Shown here in pieces: positions 45,390-53,890 of a stretch of DNA of 64,000 nt. The notes under the pieces were generated by a model, which worked only from the letters and a program-made list of their open reading frames with translations, was not told the DNA's origin and made no database searches. The stretch's first letter is position 1; each line of letters begins with the position of its first letter. A program made the position numbers and the translations under genes. Origin of the DNA: Coleofasciculus sp. FACHB-T130 (GTDB taxonomy: Bacteria; Cyanobacteriota; Cyanobacteriia; Cyanobacteriales; FACHB-T130); NCBI RefSeq assembly GCF_014695375.1, contig NZ_JACJOG010000027.1:62001-126000 (forward strand). Direction: 5' to 3'.

Positions 45390-46529
45390 ATGGGCGATCC
45401 TTATCTGTTGGCGGTAAGTTTGTTAAGCGGCGGGCAAATAGCCGCCCCGCCCCCACCCGTGCTACCTCCACAGCCTGACAACCTGTTAGCGTTATGGCAT
45501 TCCAGTGAGTCGAGTACCTTTGAGCCACTGGTGGCTCAGAAAATCGTCCCGACCATTGAAATCACCTCTCCGGAATTTAGCCAGCAGTTGATTTCGCAGA
45601 CTAATCCTTTCCAGGGGACTGACACACTAACCATTACTACAGCCTTAGCACCGACAGCAGCTCAAGCCGCGACAGAACTGAAACCCTCCCTACAAGCGAA
45701 GCTGAAACCGGATACAGCAACGACAAAACCGGCATCTGGCAGTCAACTTTTTTACCAAAGATTAGCTGCTCTGAAAGCAGGCAAGATTTATACTCGTCTA
45801 CCTGTTGATAGCTTTCAGTCATACTGGGCGAACCAAGCAGGTACTAAAGCACTGGCTTTACAAAAACCTAGCTATGAACAGTGGAAACGCCTACTGGCAA
45901 AGGAAGCGAGAGCAGTTTCTCAAGGTCAAGGTTCCAACCGTCTTTCCGTATTAGTGGGAGATTCTCTCTCATTGTGGTTTCCCCAAGAACGTCTTCCTGG
46001 GGGGAGTTTGTGGCTGAATCAGGGAATTTCTGGGGATAATTCCCGTGGCATCTTGAAAAGATTGTCTGCTTTTTCCCAAACTCGTCCCGATGTTATTTAC
46101 GTTTTAGCTGGCATCAACGATTTACGCCAAGGTGCAACGGATGAAACAATTCTCGATAATCTTCGCCAAATTGTTCGCCGCTTACGACAAGAGCATCCTC
46201 GCAGCTCAGTCATCGTGCAATCCATTCTTCCCACCCGGATCAACACCATCCCAAACCGCCGAATTCGTAACCTTAACCAACAACTGGCTATCCTTGCTCA
46301 ACAACAGGGTGCAGGCTATCTAGATATTCACTCTCGCTTTAGCGATGTTGAAGGAAATTTGCGTGTGGACTTAACGACGGATGGGCTACATTTGAGCGGT
46401 CGAGGATATGAAGTTTGGCAATCGGCACTCCAACAGGCAGAATCGGTAATTGCGCTGAATCGGAATAATGTGCGTGCTGATAACTCAGTAAAGCGATCGC
46501 GCCTCTCTGATCTATCTGGATTAAATTAA
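45390..46529 (+). CDS. SGNH/GDSL-family hydrolase
   Basis: 379 residues. The first 170 are a Pro/Thr/Ala/Gln-rich, poorly ordered region. The SGNH hydrolase domain (about 180-360) has block I VLVGDSLSLWF (nucleophile Ser), the oxyanion Gly in NQGISGDNSRG, block III GINDLRQG and block V DGLHLSGRGYEVW (catalytic Asp and His). It probably de-esterifies a lipid, polysaccharide or peptidoglycan acetyl group. No clear signal peptide, so location is uncertain. AAGGAG lies 10 bases upstream of ATG 45390. Confidence 0.9.
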   Translation: MGDPYLLAVSLLSGGQIAAPPPPVLPPQPDNLLALWHSSESSTFEPLVAQKIVPTIEITSPEFSQQLISQTNPFQGTDTLTITTALAPTAAQAATELKPSLQAKLKPDTATTKPASGSQLFYQRLAALKAGKIYTRLPVDSFQSYWANQAGTKALALQKPSYEQWKRLLAKEARAVSQGQGSNRLSVLVGDSLSLWFPQERLPGGSLWLNQGISGDNSRGILKRLSAFSQTRPDVIYVLAGINDLRQGATDETILDNLRQIVRRLRQEHPRSSVIVQSILPTRINTIPNRRIRNLNQQLAILAQQQGAGYLDIHSRFSDVEGNLRVDLTTDGLHLSGRGYEVWQSALQQAESVIALNRNNVRADNSVKRSRLSDLSGLN

Positions 46530-46626
46530 CTGGTAAAAAATTTACGTTTTGTAGGGGCATGGCACAAACACGCCCCTAAAGGCATACCTATCATGCCTGC
46601 CATGCCTCTACTTAGCAATTCAATCC

Positions 46627-46657
46627 ATAAAAAAATCAGAGCGATAAAGCTCTGATT
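46627..46657 (-). terminator. Rho-independent terminator of the 70-residue protein gene
   Basis: Stem AATCAGAGC (46634-46642) with GCTCTGATT (46649-46657), six-base loop; on the minus strand it is followed by seven T. It lies 90 bases beyond the stop of the 46748-46960 gene. An AGGGGC...GCCCCT repeat hairpin (46553-46577) lies between this and the SGNH gene. Confidence 0.85.
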
Positions 46658-46747
46658 GTCAAACTAAGTTCAGTGGAGTTTCAAAAAATTGTTAGAAATA
46701 ATTGCGCGGCTATCAATTTATCAGCCAATCAATCAAAATTAGCCGAA

Positions 46748-46960
46748 TTAGATGCCTTGACGAGAAATTAGCTTTTCAATATCCGCCTGAGTTTGCTGCA
46801 ATAGCTGCTCGCGGCTATCAACAGCCTTGGTGAGAGTGGGAACTAGGTTGCGCGCTTGTAACGCCATGTGAAGCTGTAGATGCGCCACGTACTCACTAAA
46901 ATCTTCACGAAATGAAGGAGTTGAGGATTGCTGTAAAGGCACGTTTATTGTGTTCTCCAT
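46748..46960 (-). CDS. Small helical protein of unknown function
   Basis: 70 residues, predicted mostly alpha-helical: FREDFSEYVAHLQLHMALQ and SREQLLQQTQADIEKLIS give two amphipathic helices. No membrane segment, signal peptide or metal motif. A strong own terminator on the same strand supports it as a real monocistronic gene. I do not recognise the family. Confidence 0.65.
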   Translation of the reverse strand: MENTINVPLQQSSTPSFREDFSEYVAHLQLHMALQARNLVPTLTKAVDSREQLLQQTQADIEKLISRQGI

Positions 46961-47204
46961 CGTTATCTCTCAGCCGTTTGTCAACCTTAACGAAGTTATC
47001 ACACCGTTCCTAGTCTCTTCTAATTTTGCAATGAAGTTTAATCGTTTTTAGGGAAAATCTTTAAGAAATGTTAAATCCCCTCTAGGACTGTTTAAACTTC
47101 TTTGCATTCCTCCAGATAGGACTGAGTGGGAGACAGGGAATAGGTGAGGAGAGAATATTCCCCCATTCCCAATTCCCAATTCCCCATTCGCTCATTCCCA
47201 ATTT

Positions 47205-48731
47205 CTATCCCCCAATGCCCAAGCGTCCCGCTAAGCCTGGAGTGAGAGGGAGGAGAGTTGCCACTGTTAAAAACAGAGCCAACAGCCCCAAAGCAGCTCG
47301 CGCATCATCGGGTTCGGAAATCTCATTCAAGCTAGGGCGTTCTAGACCCCGTTGCAAGAACAGAATTACAATCGCCCAGTACAGCAGCAAAGGATTCGTC
47401 GGATTCACCAGAGAGATAATTCCCAGCAAAATTAACGTGGCGACGGTAGCGCGTCGAGCGATTTGGCGTCCGTAGATTGCCTGGACGATTCGACCCCCAT
47501 CGAGCATTCCCGCTGGCATCAAGTTGAACGCTGTTACCACCAAACCCAGCCAACCGATAATCGTCAGGGGGTGGACATCAACCAGGGTTTGCTGAAGACT
47601 AGAACCAAGGACAACCCGTGCTAGAGTACCCACCAAAATTGATCCCTGGAAAAACTCCGATGGCACCTTAAATAGACTGCCTTCGTGGGAAAGAATTAAA
47701 CCGACGATTAGCATCAATAGGGAAACAATGCCACCAGCAGCAGGGCCAGCTAAAGCGATATCAAACAGCACTGTGCGATTGGGTAATAGCGATTCAAACC
47801 GAGTAATCGCCCCAAACGAGCCAATCTGTGCGGATGGGATGAAAAAAGGAAAACTTAGGCGAATATTGTGACGACGAGCGAGGAACCAGTGACCGAGTTC
47901 GTGAGTCACTAAAATCACCCAGATTCCGGCACTGATGGGCAGAACTTCTCCAAAGCGGCTTGGGTTGCTGAAGAAATCAAAGCCGAGGAAAATTCCCGCC
48001 GTCTCTAAGCTAGCGGCAATGGTCGCCACGACGAGAACGCCTGCCAAGATGTTCTGCGGTAAGGTTGCTGGTTTCGGATCGTTGGTGCTGGGGAGAACAA
48101 TCACCACCGGCTTCTCTTCCGGATTTTCTACTAAAAATAGCCGATAGCGATCGCCCAATCTCTCGTGCAAACTCGCAGACAAGCGGGAATGAACCGCCGC
48201 AGGTTCTCCCCGCAGATTTCCCTTGAAGATGGCTCCTTCCTGATAAGGAATGCTTTCGGTGGCAAAGAAGGTATCAATGCCAAAAATTCCTTGGATGTTT
48301 TTCAAGTCTTCATCTGGAATGGGAACCACTTCTTGGGAGACGGGATTGGTCGCCTCTTTTGGCGTCGCCGCCGCTGTCTCTCCCCCATTTTCCTCAGCAG
48401 TATCTTCTATCGGGTTGGATTCTTGCACCATTTTCAAGACCCGCTCCCGCAGTATGGCATCCTGACCGGCTGCTCGCAGTTTATTTCCGATGAAGATGTA
48501 CAACCCAGCGGAGGCTATCAACATAAACAAGATGCTCACCAGGTTGAGATAAATCCCCGCCGCGAACAATCCAAAAAACAACAGCCAGGGAGACATCAAC
48601 ACCACTGACTGCAACCAAGCTAAGATGCCGAGTTTGCCGAATGACTTGGCACGGTAGAAGCCCCAACCCAGGATGCCTAAAGCCACCAGCACAATTAAAA
48701 CTGTCGCCGTAGTTTCCGATCCAGTAAACAT
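47205..48731 (-). CDS. Site-2 protease (M50), EGY-like
   Basis: 508 residues from ATG 48731 (MFTGSETTATVL); starting at 48836 would add a polar 35-residue tail without support. Membrane zinc metalloprotease: an N-terminal pair of membrane helices, a soluble region (about 100-220), then HELGHWFLARRHNI (zinc ligands in HExxH) and the distal NLMPAGMLDGGRIVQ, the NPxPxxDG-like motif with the third ligand, within about six more helices. The length and layout match the cyanobacterial and chloroplast EGY1-type proteins. Substrate unknown; relatives cleave membrane-bound regulators or affect thylakoid build-up. Confidence 0.92.
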   Translation of the reverse strand: MFTGSETTATVLIVLVALGILGWGFYRAKSFGKLGILAWLQSVVLMSPWLLFFGLFAAGIYLNLVSILFMLIASAGLYIFIGNKLRAAGQDAILRERVLKMVQESNPIEDTAEENGGETAAATPKEATNPVSQEVVPIPDEDLKNIQGIFGIDTFFATESIPYQEGAIFKGNLRGEPAAVHSRLSASLHERLGDRYRLFLVENPEEKPVVIVLPSTNDPKPATLPQNILAGVLVVATIAASLETAGIFLGFDFFSNPSRFGEVLPISAGIWVILVTHELGHWFLARRHNIRLSFPFFIPSAQIGSFGAITRFESLLPNRTVLFDIALAGPAAGGIVSLLMLIVGLILSHEGSLFKVPSEFFQGSILVGTLARVVLGSSLQQTLVDVHPLTIIGWLGLVVTAFNLMPAGMLDGGRIVQAIYGRQIARRATVATLILLGIISLVNPTNPLLLYWAIVILFLQRGLERPSLNEISEPDDARAALGLLALFLTVATLLPLTPGLAGRLGIGG

Positions 48732-48990
48732 TTTTGATGAGGAGCCGTAGCAGCTATAGCCAACCAGTCTACTGTATTTCAATTTCTGATAAGGATTCAA
48801 GGTTACTCTTGGCTCTCGGTCGGGAAATGATTTCAATCTCTGCTAGGGATTCATCCAGCCATCTCCACACCACCCTAAATACAGTGCCATATTCGAGTGA
48901 GCCGTACTCAGCTTAAATTTCTTGAGTACCAAATAAATACCAAATAAACTTGGTTGAGATTAACGCCAATATTTACCTACTAGAAACCCT

Positions 48991-50226
48991 ATGCTATTTA
49001 AAAAGTTAGAAGATAAGAATTTTAGTCAGTTAATTAGACTGGGATTAATCGCGATCGCCTTGGGCATCGTTCCTCTTACCGCCTTTACCGCCTGTGTCAG
49101 TCCCCTAAAATCCACCCAGCAATCCTCTCAAGCTTCTTCACCGTCTTTAGCGCCACAAAATGACAAAACAGGCGATCGCGTCATCAAGCCGCAATTTGAA
49201 GCTGCTGAAAACTTCTCAGAAGGGCTGGCAGTCGTCACGATTAACGGAAAAAAAGGTTATATCGATAAGACTGGCAATATTGTCATTAAGCCGCAGTTTG
49301 ATTTTGCTGAAAAATTTGAACAAGGAATGGCAGCCGCGAAAATCGGCAATCAGTTCGGCTATATCGACAAGACTGGAAAAATGGTGGTTATCAATCCACC
49401 ATTTGAGCAAGTTTTACAATTTTCAGAAGGACTTGCGCCAACCAGTATTGGCGGCAAGTGGGGCTATATCGACACGAACCGCAATCTGGTTATTAAACCG
49501 CAGTTTGCTGCTGCTCAGAACTTTTCAGAAGGGTTGGCATCTGTCAGAATTGGCAATCAAGAAGGCTATATTGACAAGACAGGCAAAATAGTTATTAAAC
49601 CGCAGTATAAACAAGCTTATCCCTTTAAAGAAGGGCGGGCAGCGGTATTTGATAATAAGTTAAAGATAGGCTTTATTGATACAACAGGTAATCTAGTCAT
49701 CAAACCCCAATTTGATGGGACAAATGATGGTTTTTCCCAAGGGCTAGCACCTGTAGCAATGGGCAGTAAAATTCCTCAGCGTTGGGGTTATATTGACAAA
49801 ACTGGGAAGTTTGTTATCCAGCCGCAATTTGAGTACGCTTCTCCCTTTTCCCAAAACGAAGATTTAGCAGCAGTAACAGTTGACAAAAAGACTGGCTATA
49901 TCGATAAAACTGGGAAGTTAATTCTCCCGCCGCAGTCTCATTATGCGGGGAGTTTTGAGGATGGAGTGGCACTTATCTCAATGGATGGTAAATATGGCTA
50001 TATGGACAAAACCGGAAAAATTGTGATTCCGCCGCAGTTTAATGAAGTACGCGATCGCGGTGGTTTTTCCGAAGGACTAATCGCGGTAGAAATTGGCGGG
50101 AAGTATGGATATATGGACAAAACTGGCAAAACAGTTATTCAGCCACAATTTGATGCGGCTGGTTCCTTTCAAGAGGGGCTAGCACCCGTAAAAATTGGCA
50201 ATCAGTGGGGCTATATCAGCCGCTAA
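48991..50226 (+). CDS. WG-repeat lipoprotein
   Basis: 411 residues. N-terminal signal with hydrophobic core and a lipobox-like FTAC near residue 34 (the -3 position is Phe, so lipidation is likely but not certain). Then ten WG-type beta-repeats, each about 35 residues, of the form GYIDKTGKIVIKPQF...F.EGLA.V..GNQW, giving a solenoid or propeller. WG-repeat proteins are common surface or periplasmic proteins with unknown partners. No enzyme motif. The downstream gene converges at 50267. Confidence 0.88.
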   Translation: MLFKKLEDKNFSQLIRLGLIAIALGIVPLTAFTACVSPLKSTQQSSQASSPSLAPQNDKTGDRVIKPQFEAAENFSEGLAVVTINGKKGYIDKTGNIVIKPQFDFAEKFEQGMAAAKIGNQFGYIDKTGKMVVINPPFEQVLQFSEGLAPTSIGGKWGYIDTNRNLVIKPQFAAAQNFSEGLASVRIGNQEGYIDKTGKIVIKPQYKQAYPFKEGRAAVFDNKLKIGFIDTTGNLVIKPQFDGTNDGFSQGLAPVAMGSKIPQRWGYIDKTGKFVIQPQFEYASPFSQNEDLAAVTVDKKTGYIDKTGKLILPPQSHYAGSFEDGVALISMDGKYGYMDKTGKIVIPPQFNEVRDRGGFSEGLIAVEIGGKYGYMDKTGKTVIQPQFDAAGSFQEGLAPVKIGNQWGYISR

Positions 50227-50266
50227 AACGAGCCAAGATTGCCGTTTCTCAAAAATAAGCCCCGCG

Positions 50267-51958
50267 TTATGCGATCGCACTCCAACGACTCGCAATCGGC
50301 ATTCGCCAGCCGGTGCCAAAAGCCCGATCGGTAATTTTCAGTCCAGGCGGTGCTTGCCGCCGCTTAAATTCGGCACGCGCCACTAACTGCATCACTTTAT
50401 TGACAACGACTGGATCGTGACCAGCATCGATAATTTGAGCGGTTGACTGATGTTCGTGAATTAACCGCTGCAAAATATCATCCAAAATGTCATAAGAGGG
50501 CAGAGAATCTTGATCGACTTGACCGGGTTTTAGTTCGGCACTTGGCGGTTTCGTGAGAATATTTGTAGGAATAATTTCACCGTTGCGATTCAGCCAATTA
50601 CACAGAGAATAGACGCGAGTTTTGGGCACATCAGCAATCACCGCTAATCCCCCATTCATATCGCCATAAAGCGTACAGTAACCGACCGCCATTTCAGACT
50701 TGTTGCCCGTAGAAAGGAGGAGATAGCCAAACTTGTTCGCGATCGCCATCAATAAATTGCCCCGAATCCGCGATTGAATATTCTCTTCCGCAAGCCCGAA
50801 CGACGTTCCAGCAAACAGATGTTCTAAAGTTTGGTCGTAACCCTGCATCAGTTGCCCAATCGCTAGGGTTTGAGTAGCAATCCCCAGCTTTTGGGCTAAT
50901 TTCAGCGCATCTTCGACAGAATGATCGGAACTGTAGGGCGAAGGCATAAGGACGCCGAATACATTTTCTGCCCCTAAAGCGGCGGATGCGATCGCTGCTA
51001 CCAACGCCGAATCCACTCCACCACTCAAGCCAAGCGTAACTTTGGAAAAGCCACACTTGCGGGCATAGTCTCTCACTCCCAACACCAACGCCGCCCAAAT
51101 TTCTTCGTCTTCACTAGCTGCAAGCGGTGCGACTCCCCCGTTATCCCCGGTTGCTGAGGGGGAGATTAAATCCCGCTTTTCCTCATCAAATTCCAGCAGT
51201 ACCAAATCCGTCTCAAAACGAAGGGCACGACACACCACTTCCCCGGCGTGATTCAAAGCGAAACTGCTACCATCAAAAATTAAGTCATCATTTCCTCCAA
51301 CCTGATTGATGTAAATGCTTGGTTGGCGGTAACGGACAGTACTATGACGCAACATTGCTTCTCGCAAGTGATGCTTGCCAACACTGTAGGGAGAAGCTGA
51401 CAAATTCACCACCAAATCTACACCCAATTGAGCTAAGTCAGCAATCGGATTCACTGCATAGCTACGCTTTCCCCAAAATTCCTCATCGTTCCACAAATCT
51501 TCGCAGATTGTGACGCCAATGCGGAGATTATCGATCGTAAAAGAATTTGGCTGAAGTCCCGGTTCAAAATATCGATATTCGTCAAAAACATCGTAGCTGG
51601 GCAACAGTCGCTTGTGAAAAATTTGCTGTATTTTGCCCTGTTCTAAGCAGGCAATACTATTAAATAACGGTTTACCTCCAGCGGCGTGCGCCTCCGGATT
51701 TGGGTCTACCGTACCCACCAACACCGCTAAATTGGGTGGCAAATCCTCTGCTAGCTGCTGCAACACCCTTGCCATAGACTCGACGAAGCCGGGATTCAGC
51801 AGCAAATCTCGTGGCGGATAGCCGCACAAAGAGAGTTCCGGCGTCAGCAACAAACGGGCACCTTGCTGAGTTGCCTGTCTTGCCGCCTCTAGAATTTGTT
51901 GGGCATTGCCGGTGAGGTTGCCAATTGTGGGGTTGAGTTGAGCGATCGCAATTTTCAT
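50267..51958 (-). CDS. nadE: NAD synthetase, glutamine-hydrolysing
   Basis: Last step of NAD synthesis: amidates nicotinate adenine dinucleotide using glutamine. 563 residues. N-terminal nitrilase-type glutaminase with catalytic Glu (LLTPELSLCGYPPRD), Lys (FHKRLLPSYDVFDE) and Cys (IGVTICEDLW). C-terminal synthetase with the PP-loop LGLSGGVDSALVAAIA and LLMAIANKFGYLLLSTGNKSE. It is the last gene of a minus-strand NAD cluster with pncB, nadD and an NrtR-like gene, separated by 57 bases from the chorismate-mutase-like gene. Confidence 0.97.
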   Translation of the reverse strand: MKIAIAQLNPTIGNLTGNAQQILEAARQATQQGARLLLTPELSLCGYPPRDLLLNPGFVESMARVLQQLAEDLPPNLAVLVGTVDPNPEAHAAGGKPLFNSIACLEQGKIQQIFHKRLLPSYDVFDEYRYFEPGLQPNSFTIDNLRIGVTICEDLWNDEEFWGKRSYAVNPIADLAQLGVDLVVNLSASPYSVGKHHLREAMLRHSTVRYRQPSIYINQVGGNDDLIFDGSSFALNHAGEVVCRALRFETDLVLLEFDEEKRDLISPSATGDNGGVAPLAASEDEEIWAALVLGVRDYARKCGFSKVTLGLSGGVDSALVAAIASAALGAENVFGVLMPSPYSSDHSVEDALKLAQKLGIATQTLAIGQLMQGYDQTLEHLFAGTSFGLAEENIQSRIRGNLLMAIANKFGYLLLSTGNKSEMAVGYCTLYGDMNGGLAVIADVPKTRVYSLCNWLNRNGEIIPTNILTKPPSAELKPGQVDQDSLPSYDILDDILQRLIHEHQSTAQIIDAGHDPVVVNKVMQLVARAEFKRRQAPPGLKITDRAFGTGWRMPIASRWSAIA

Positions 51959-52015
51959 ATTCAGTTATCACCTGCGTCGTTCTGATTATTTAAACTAATT
52001 TTTCAATCGCAGCAA

Positions 52016-52312
52016 TTAGGATTTAGATTGCCAATGTTTTAATTCTTCATCCATAAAATAATTAACCAAATCTTGATATAGCTTTTCAATTACATCTGGA
52101 TTTAAGCCTTGTTCTTCAGCCCAAAGGCGTCTTTGCTGCAACATCGACTTAACCCTTTCTGGAGCTTTCACGCTGGTTTCGTCTGTTTTAAACTTTGCCG
52201 CCGCTTTTACATATTCAAATCGTTTACCAAAAACTGCGATAATTTGGCGGTCAATTTTATCAATCTCCTGACGAATTTCTTCAATATTTGAACAATCTTT
52301 GGTTTGTTTCAT
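52016..52312 (-). CDS. Chorismate mutase / isochorismate lyase-like protein
   Basis: 98 residues, all-helical AroQ-type fold: IRQEIDKIDRQIIAVFGKRFEYVKAAAKFK, ERVKSMLQQRRLWAEEQGLNPDVIEKLYQDLVNYF. The length and sequence suit the PchB isochorismate-pyruvate lyase group at least as well as monofunctional chorismate mutase; sequence alone does not decide. It is located inside the NAD cluster, between the Nudix regulator gene and nadE. No salicylate or siderophore genes are adjacent. Confidence 0.82.
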   Translation of the reverse strand: MKQTKDCSNIEEIRQEIDKIDRQIIAVFGKRFEYVKAAAKFKTDETSVKAPERVKSMLQQRRLWAEEQGLNPDVIEKLYQDLVNYFMDEELKHWQSKS

Positions 52313-52343
52313 AATTGGCTTTCCTTATCTGATTTTTTATGAT

Positions 52344-52444
52344 TAACGCAAAGGTTCGCAAAGGGTAACGCAGAGTAACGAAAAGGAAGATAAAATTAAA
52401 TTGTTTTTTTAACTTAGCGAACTTTTGCGCGAACCTTTGCGTTA
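52344..52444. repeat. Inverted repeat inside the NAD cluster
   Basis: TAACGCAAAGGTTCGC (52344-52359) and GCGAACCTTTGCGTTA (52429-52444) are perfect 16-base inverted copies separated by 69 bases. A further GCGTTAGCGAAGCGGCGCGAC segment follows. In the cluster transcript this could form a stable hairpin between the nudix and chorismate-mutase-like genes, acting as a processing site or partial terminator. Confidence 0.55.
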
Positions 52445-52475
52445 GCGAAGCGGCGCGACAGCGCTACCTTTGCGT

Positions 52476-53222
52476 TTAAATAAATACCAACGGTTTATCC
52501 TTAAACGGAGCAAACGCTTCAGCATCAAATCGATACAAACTCGCCGGACGCCCCGCCCCTCGCGAGACTTTGACTTTGGTATCGTAAAGAAAACCCAGCT
52601 TCAAGAGTCGGGCGCGAAAATTAGAATAATCCGAGAAATTTTCACCTAAAACGGTCGTGTAAAGTTGATACAAGTCACTCAAAGTAAACAACTCCGGCAA
52701 CACTTCAAAGGCGACTGGGCTATATTCCAATTTATTTCGCAGACGCCGATGACCATACTCTAAGATTTTATGATGGTCAAAGGCTAATTGTGGCACTTGC
52801 TCTAAAGGATACCAGGCAATTCCACTAACCCCATCGGCAATTAATTCCGCTTCTTCAAACCGTACCAAAGCAAAATAACTGACCGAAAGATAACGAACCC
52901 CGTAACTTTCTTCGCATTCTCTCGGATCTCTTCCAGGCCCGCCAAAGGTGTATAACTGCTCTAGGTACAGATTTTTCACGCGAATCTTTTCAGCCAAAAT
53001 CCGATAGGCGGCATCTTCTAAAGATTCCCCTTGCCGCACTAAAGTACCGGGTAAACTCCACCGATCGGAAAAAGGTTCGTCCTGCCGCATTACTAACAAA
53101 ACTAATAGTCGGTTTTGCGCCGTATCGACTGAGAAAATCACGTTATCGACTCCGACTTTAAAATCCGCTAATGCCGGTTTTTTTACCGAATAACCTATCT
53201 TTTTCGAGCTGCGTCCTCGCAT
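52476..53222 (-). CDS. NrtR-like Nudix-domain transcription regulator
   Basis: 248 residues. Residues about 20-160 are a Nudix fold and about 165-245 a winged-helix DNA-binding domain (FTLSDLYQLYTTVLGENFSDYSNFRARLLKLGFL), the NrtR layout. The Nudix box region reads GESLEDAAYRILAEKI, where the usual REUXEE is RILAEK, so hydrolase activity is probably lost and the domain would sense an ADP-ribose-type ligand, as NrtR does. It overlaps nadD by 28 bases and sits in the NAD cluster, so it is very likely its repressor. The alternative is an active Nudix hydrolase. Confidence 0.8.
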   Translation of the reverse strand: MRGRSSKKIGYSVKKPALADFKVGVDNVIFSVDTAQNRLLVLLVMRQDEPFSDRWSLPGTLVRQGESLEDAAYRILAEKIRVKNLYLEQLYTFGGPGRDPRECEESYGVRYLSVSYFALVRFEEAELIADGVSGIAWYPLEQVPQLAFDHHKILEYGHRRLRNKLEYSPVAFEVLPELFTLSDLYQLYTTVLGENFSDYSNFRARLLKLGFLYDTKVKVSRGAGRPASLYRFDAEAFAPFKDKPLVFI

Positions 53223-53782
53223 TCGTATAAACGTTCTCTATGAATATAGTCCTCAACGGTCGTCGTCAAGGCTTGTCTGTTGCCATTCTCACGATAAGCT
53301 GTGGAAGAAACCGCCGGTGGTTTGATGTCAGCGATCGCAATCTGCGCCCCTAGTTGCCTCAGCGCTTCCAAATCAGAGTCATCTATCGCATATCCTGGTC
53401 TAGGCACCACAAGTAGATGCACTTGCTGCAATAAATCTTCAACTCTATACCAACGCGGCATCTGGTTTACTAAATCCGAACCAATGACGACGGTAAAATC
53501 TGCCGACATCCCCCAGCATTGCCTAGCCTTCTGCACCGTCTCCAGAGTTCTAGGGCTACTGAATTCCGGATACAGCCCAATATTGTGGCAACTCGGATGA
53601 ATTTCCTCAATCAGCAACCGTAGCATTGTTGAGCGATGTTCTAGCGGCGTTTGATGCGATTTAAACGGATTATTTGAAGCCCAAACCGCCACCCAATCAT
53701 AGTGTTGCGACAGCCATTTCAAAATCGCTTGATGCCCAGAAGTTGGCGGGTCAGCACTCGTACCAAACAAAGCAATTCTCAT
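53195..53782 (-). CDS. nadD: Nicotinate-nucleotide adenylyltransferase
   Basis: Converts nicotinate mononucleotide and ATP to nicotinate adenine dinucleotide. 195 residues, as in the family. Nucleotidyltransferase motif IALFGTSADPPTSGHQAIL (GxxxPPTxGH, ATP-binding His) at 3-21, substrate-region VWASNNPFKSH, VIGSDLVNQMPRW, and the C-terminal SSTAYRE (ISSTxxR-like). The stop overlaps the start of the Nudix gene by 28 bases, which indicates translational coupling. Confidence 0.95.
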   Translation of the reverse strand: MRIALFGTSADPPTSGHQAILKWLSQHYDWVAVWASNNPFKSHQTPLEHRSTMLRLLIEEIHPSCHNIGLYPEFSSPRTLETVQKARQCWGMSADFTVVIGSDLVNQMPRWYRVEDLLQQVHLLVVPRPGYAIDDSDLEALRQLGAQIAIADIKPPAVSSTAYRENGNRQALTTTVEDYIHRERLYECEDAARKR

Positions 53783-53802
53783 TATTTTCTTACTTCCTCT
53801 TA

Positions 53803-53880
53803 CTTCCTCTTCTTTCCTCTTTCTTCGCGCTCTATAGCGCTAACGCGCATGGCTTCGCTAGGGCGTCTTTGCGGTTCGTT
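53803..53880 (-). repeat. Dispersed repeat, family A, inverted copy
   Basis: Between nadD and pncB. Read on the minus strand it gives GAACCGCAAAGACGC, then GCGCGTTAGCGC and a GAAGAAAGAGGAAAGAAGAG-like purine tail, matching 59417-59489 in order. It separates nadD from pncB by 108 bases. Confidence 0.6.
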
Positions 53881-53890
53881 CCCAAATCCC

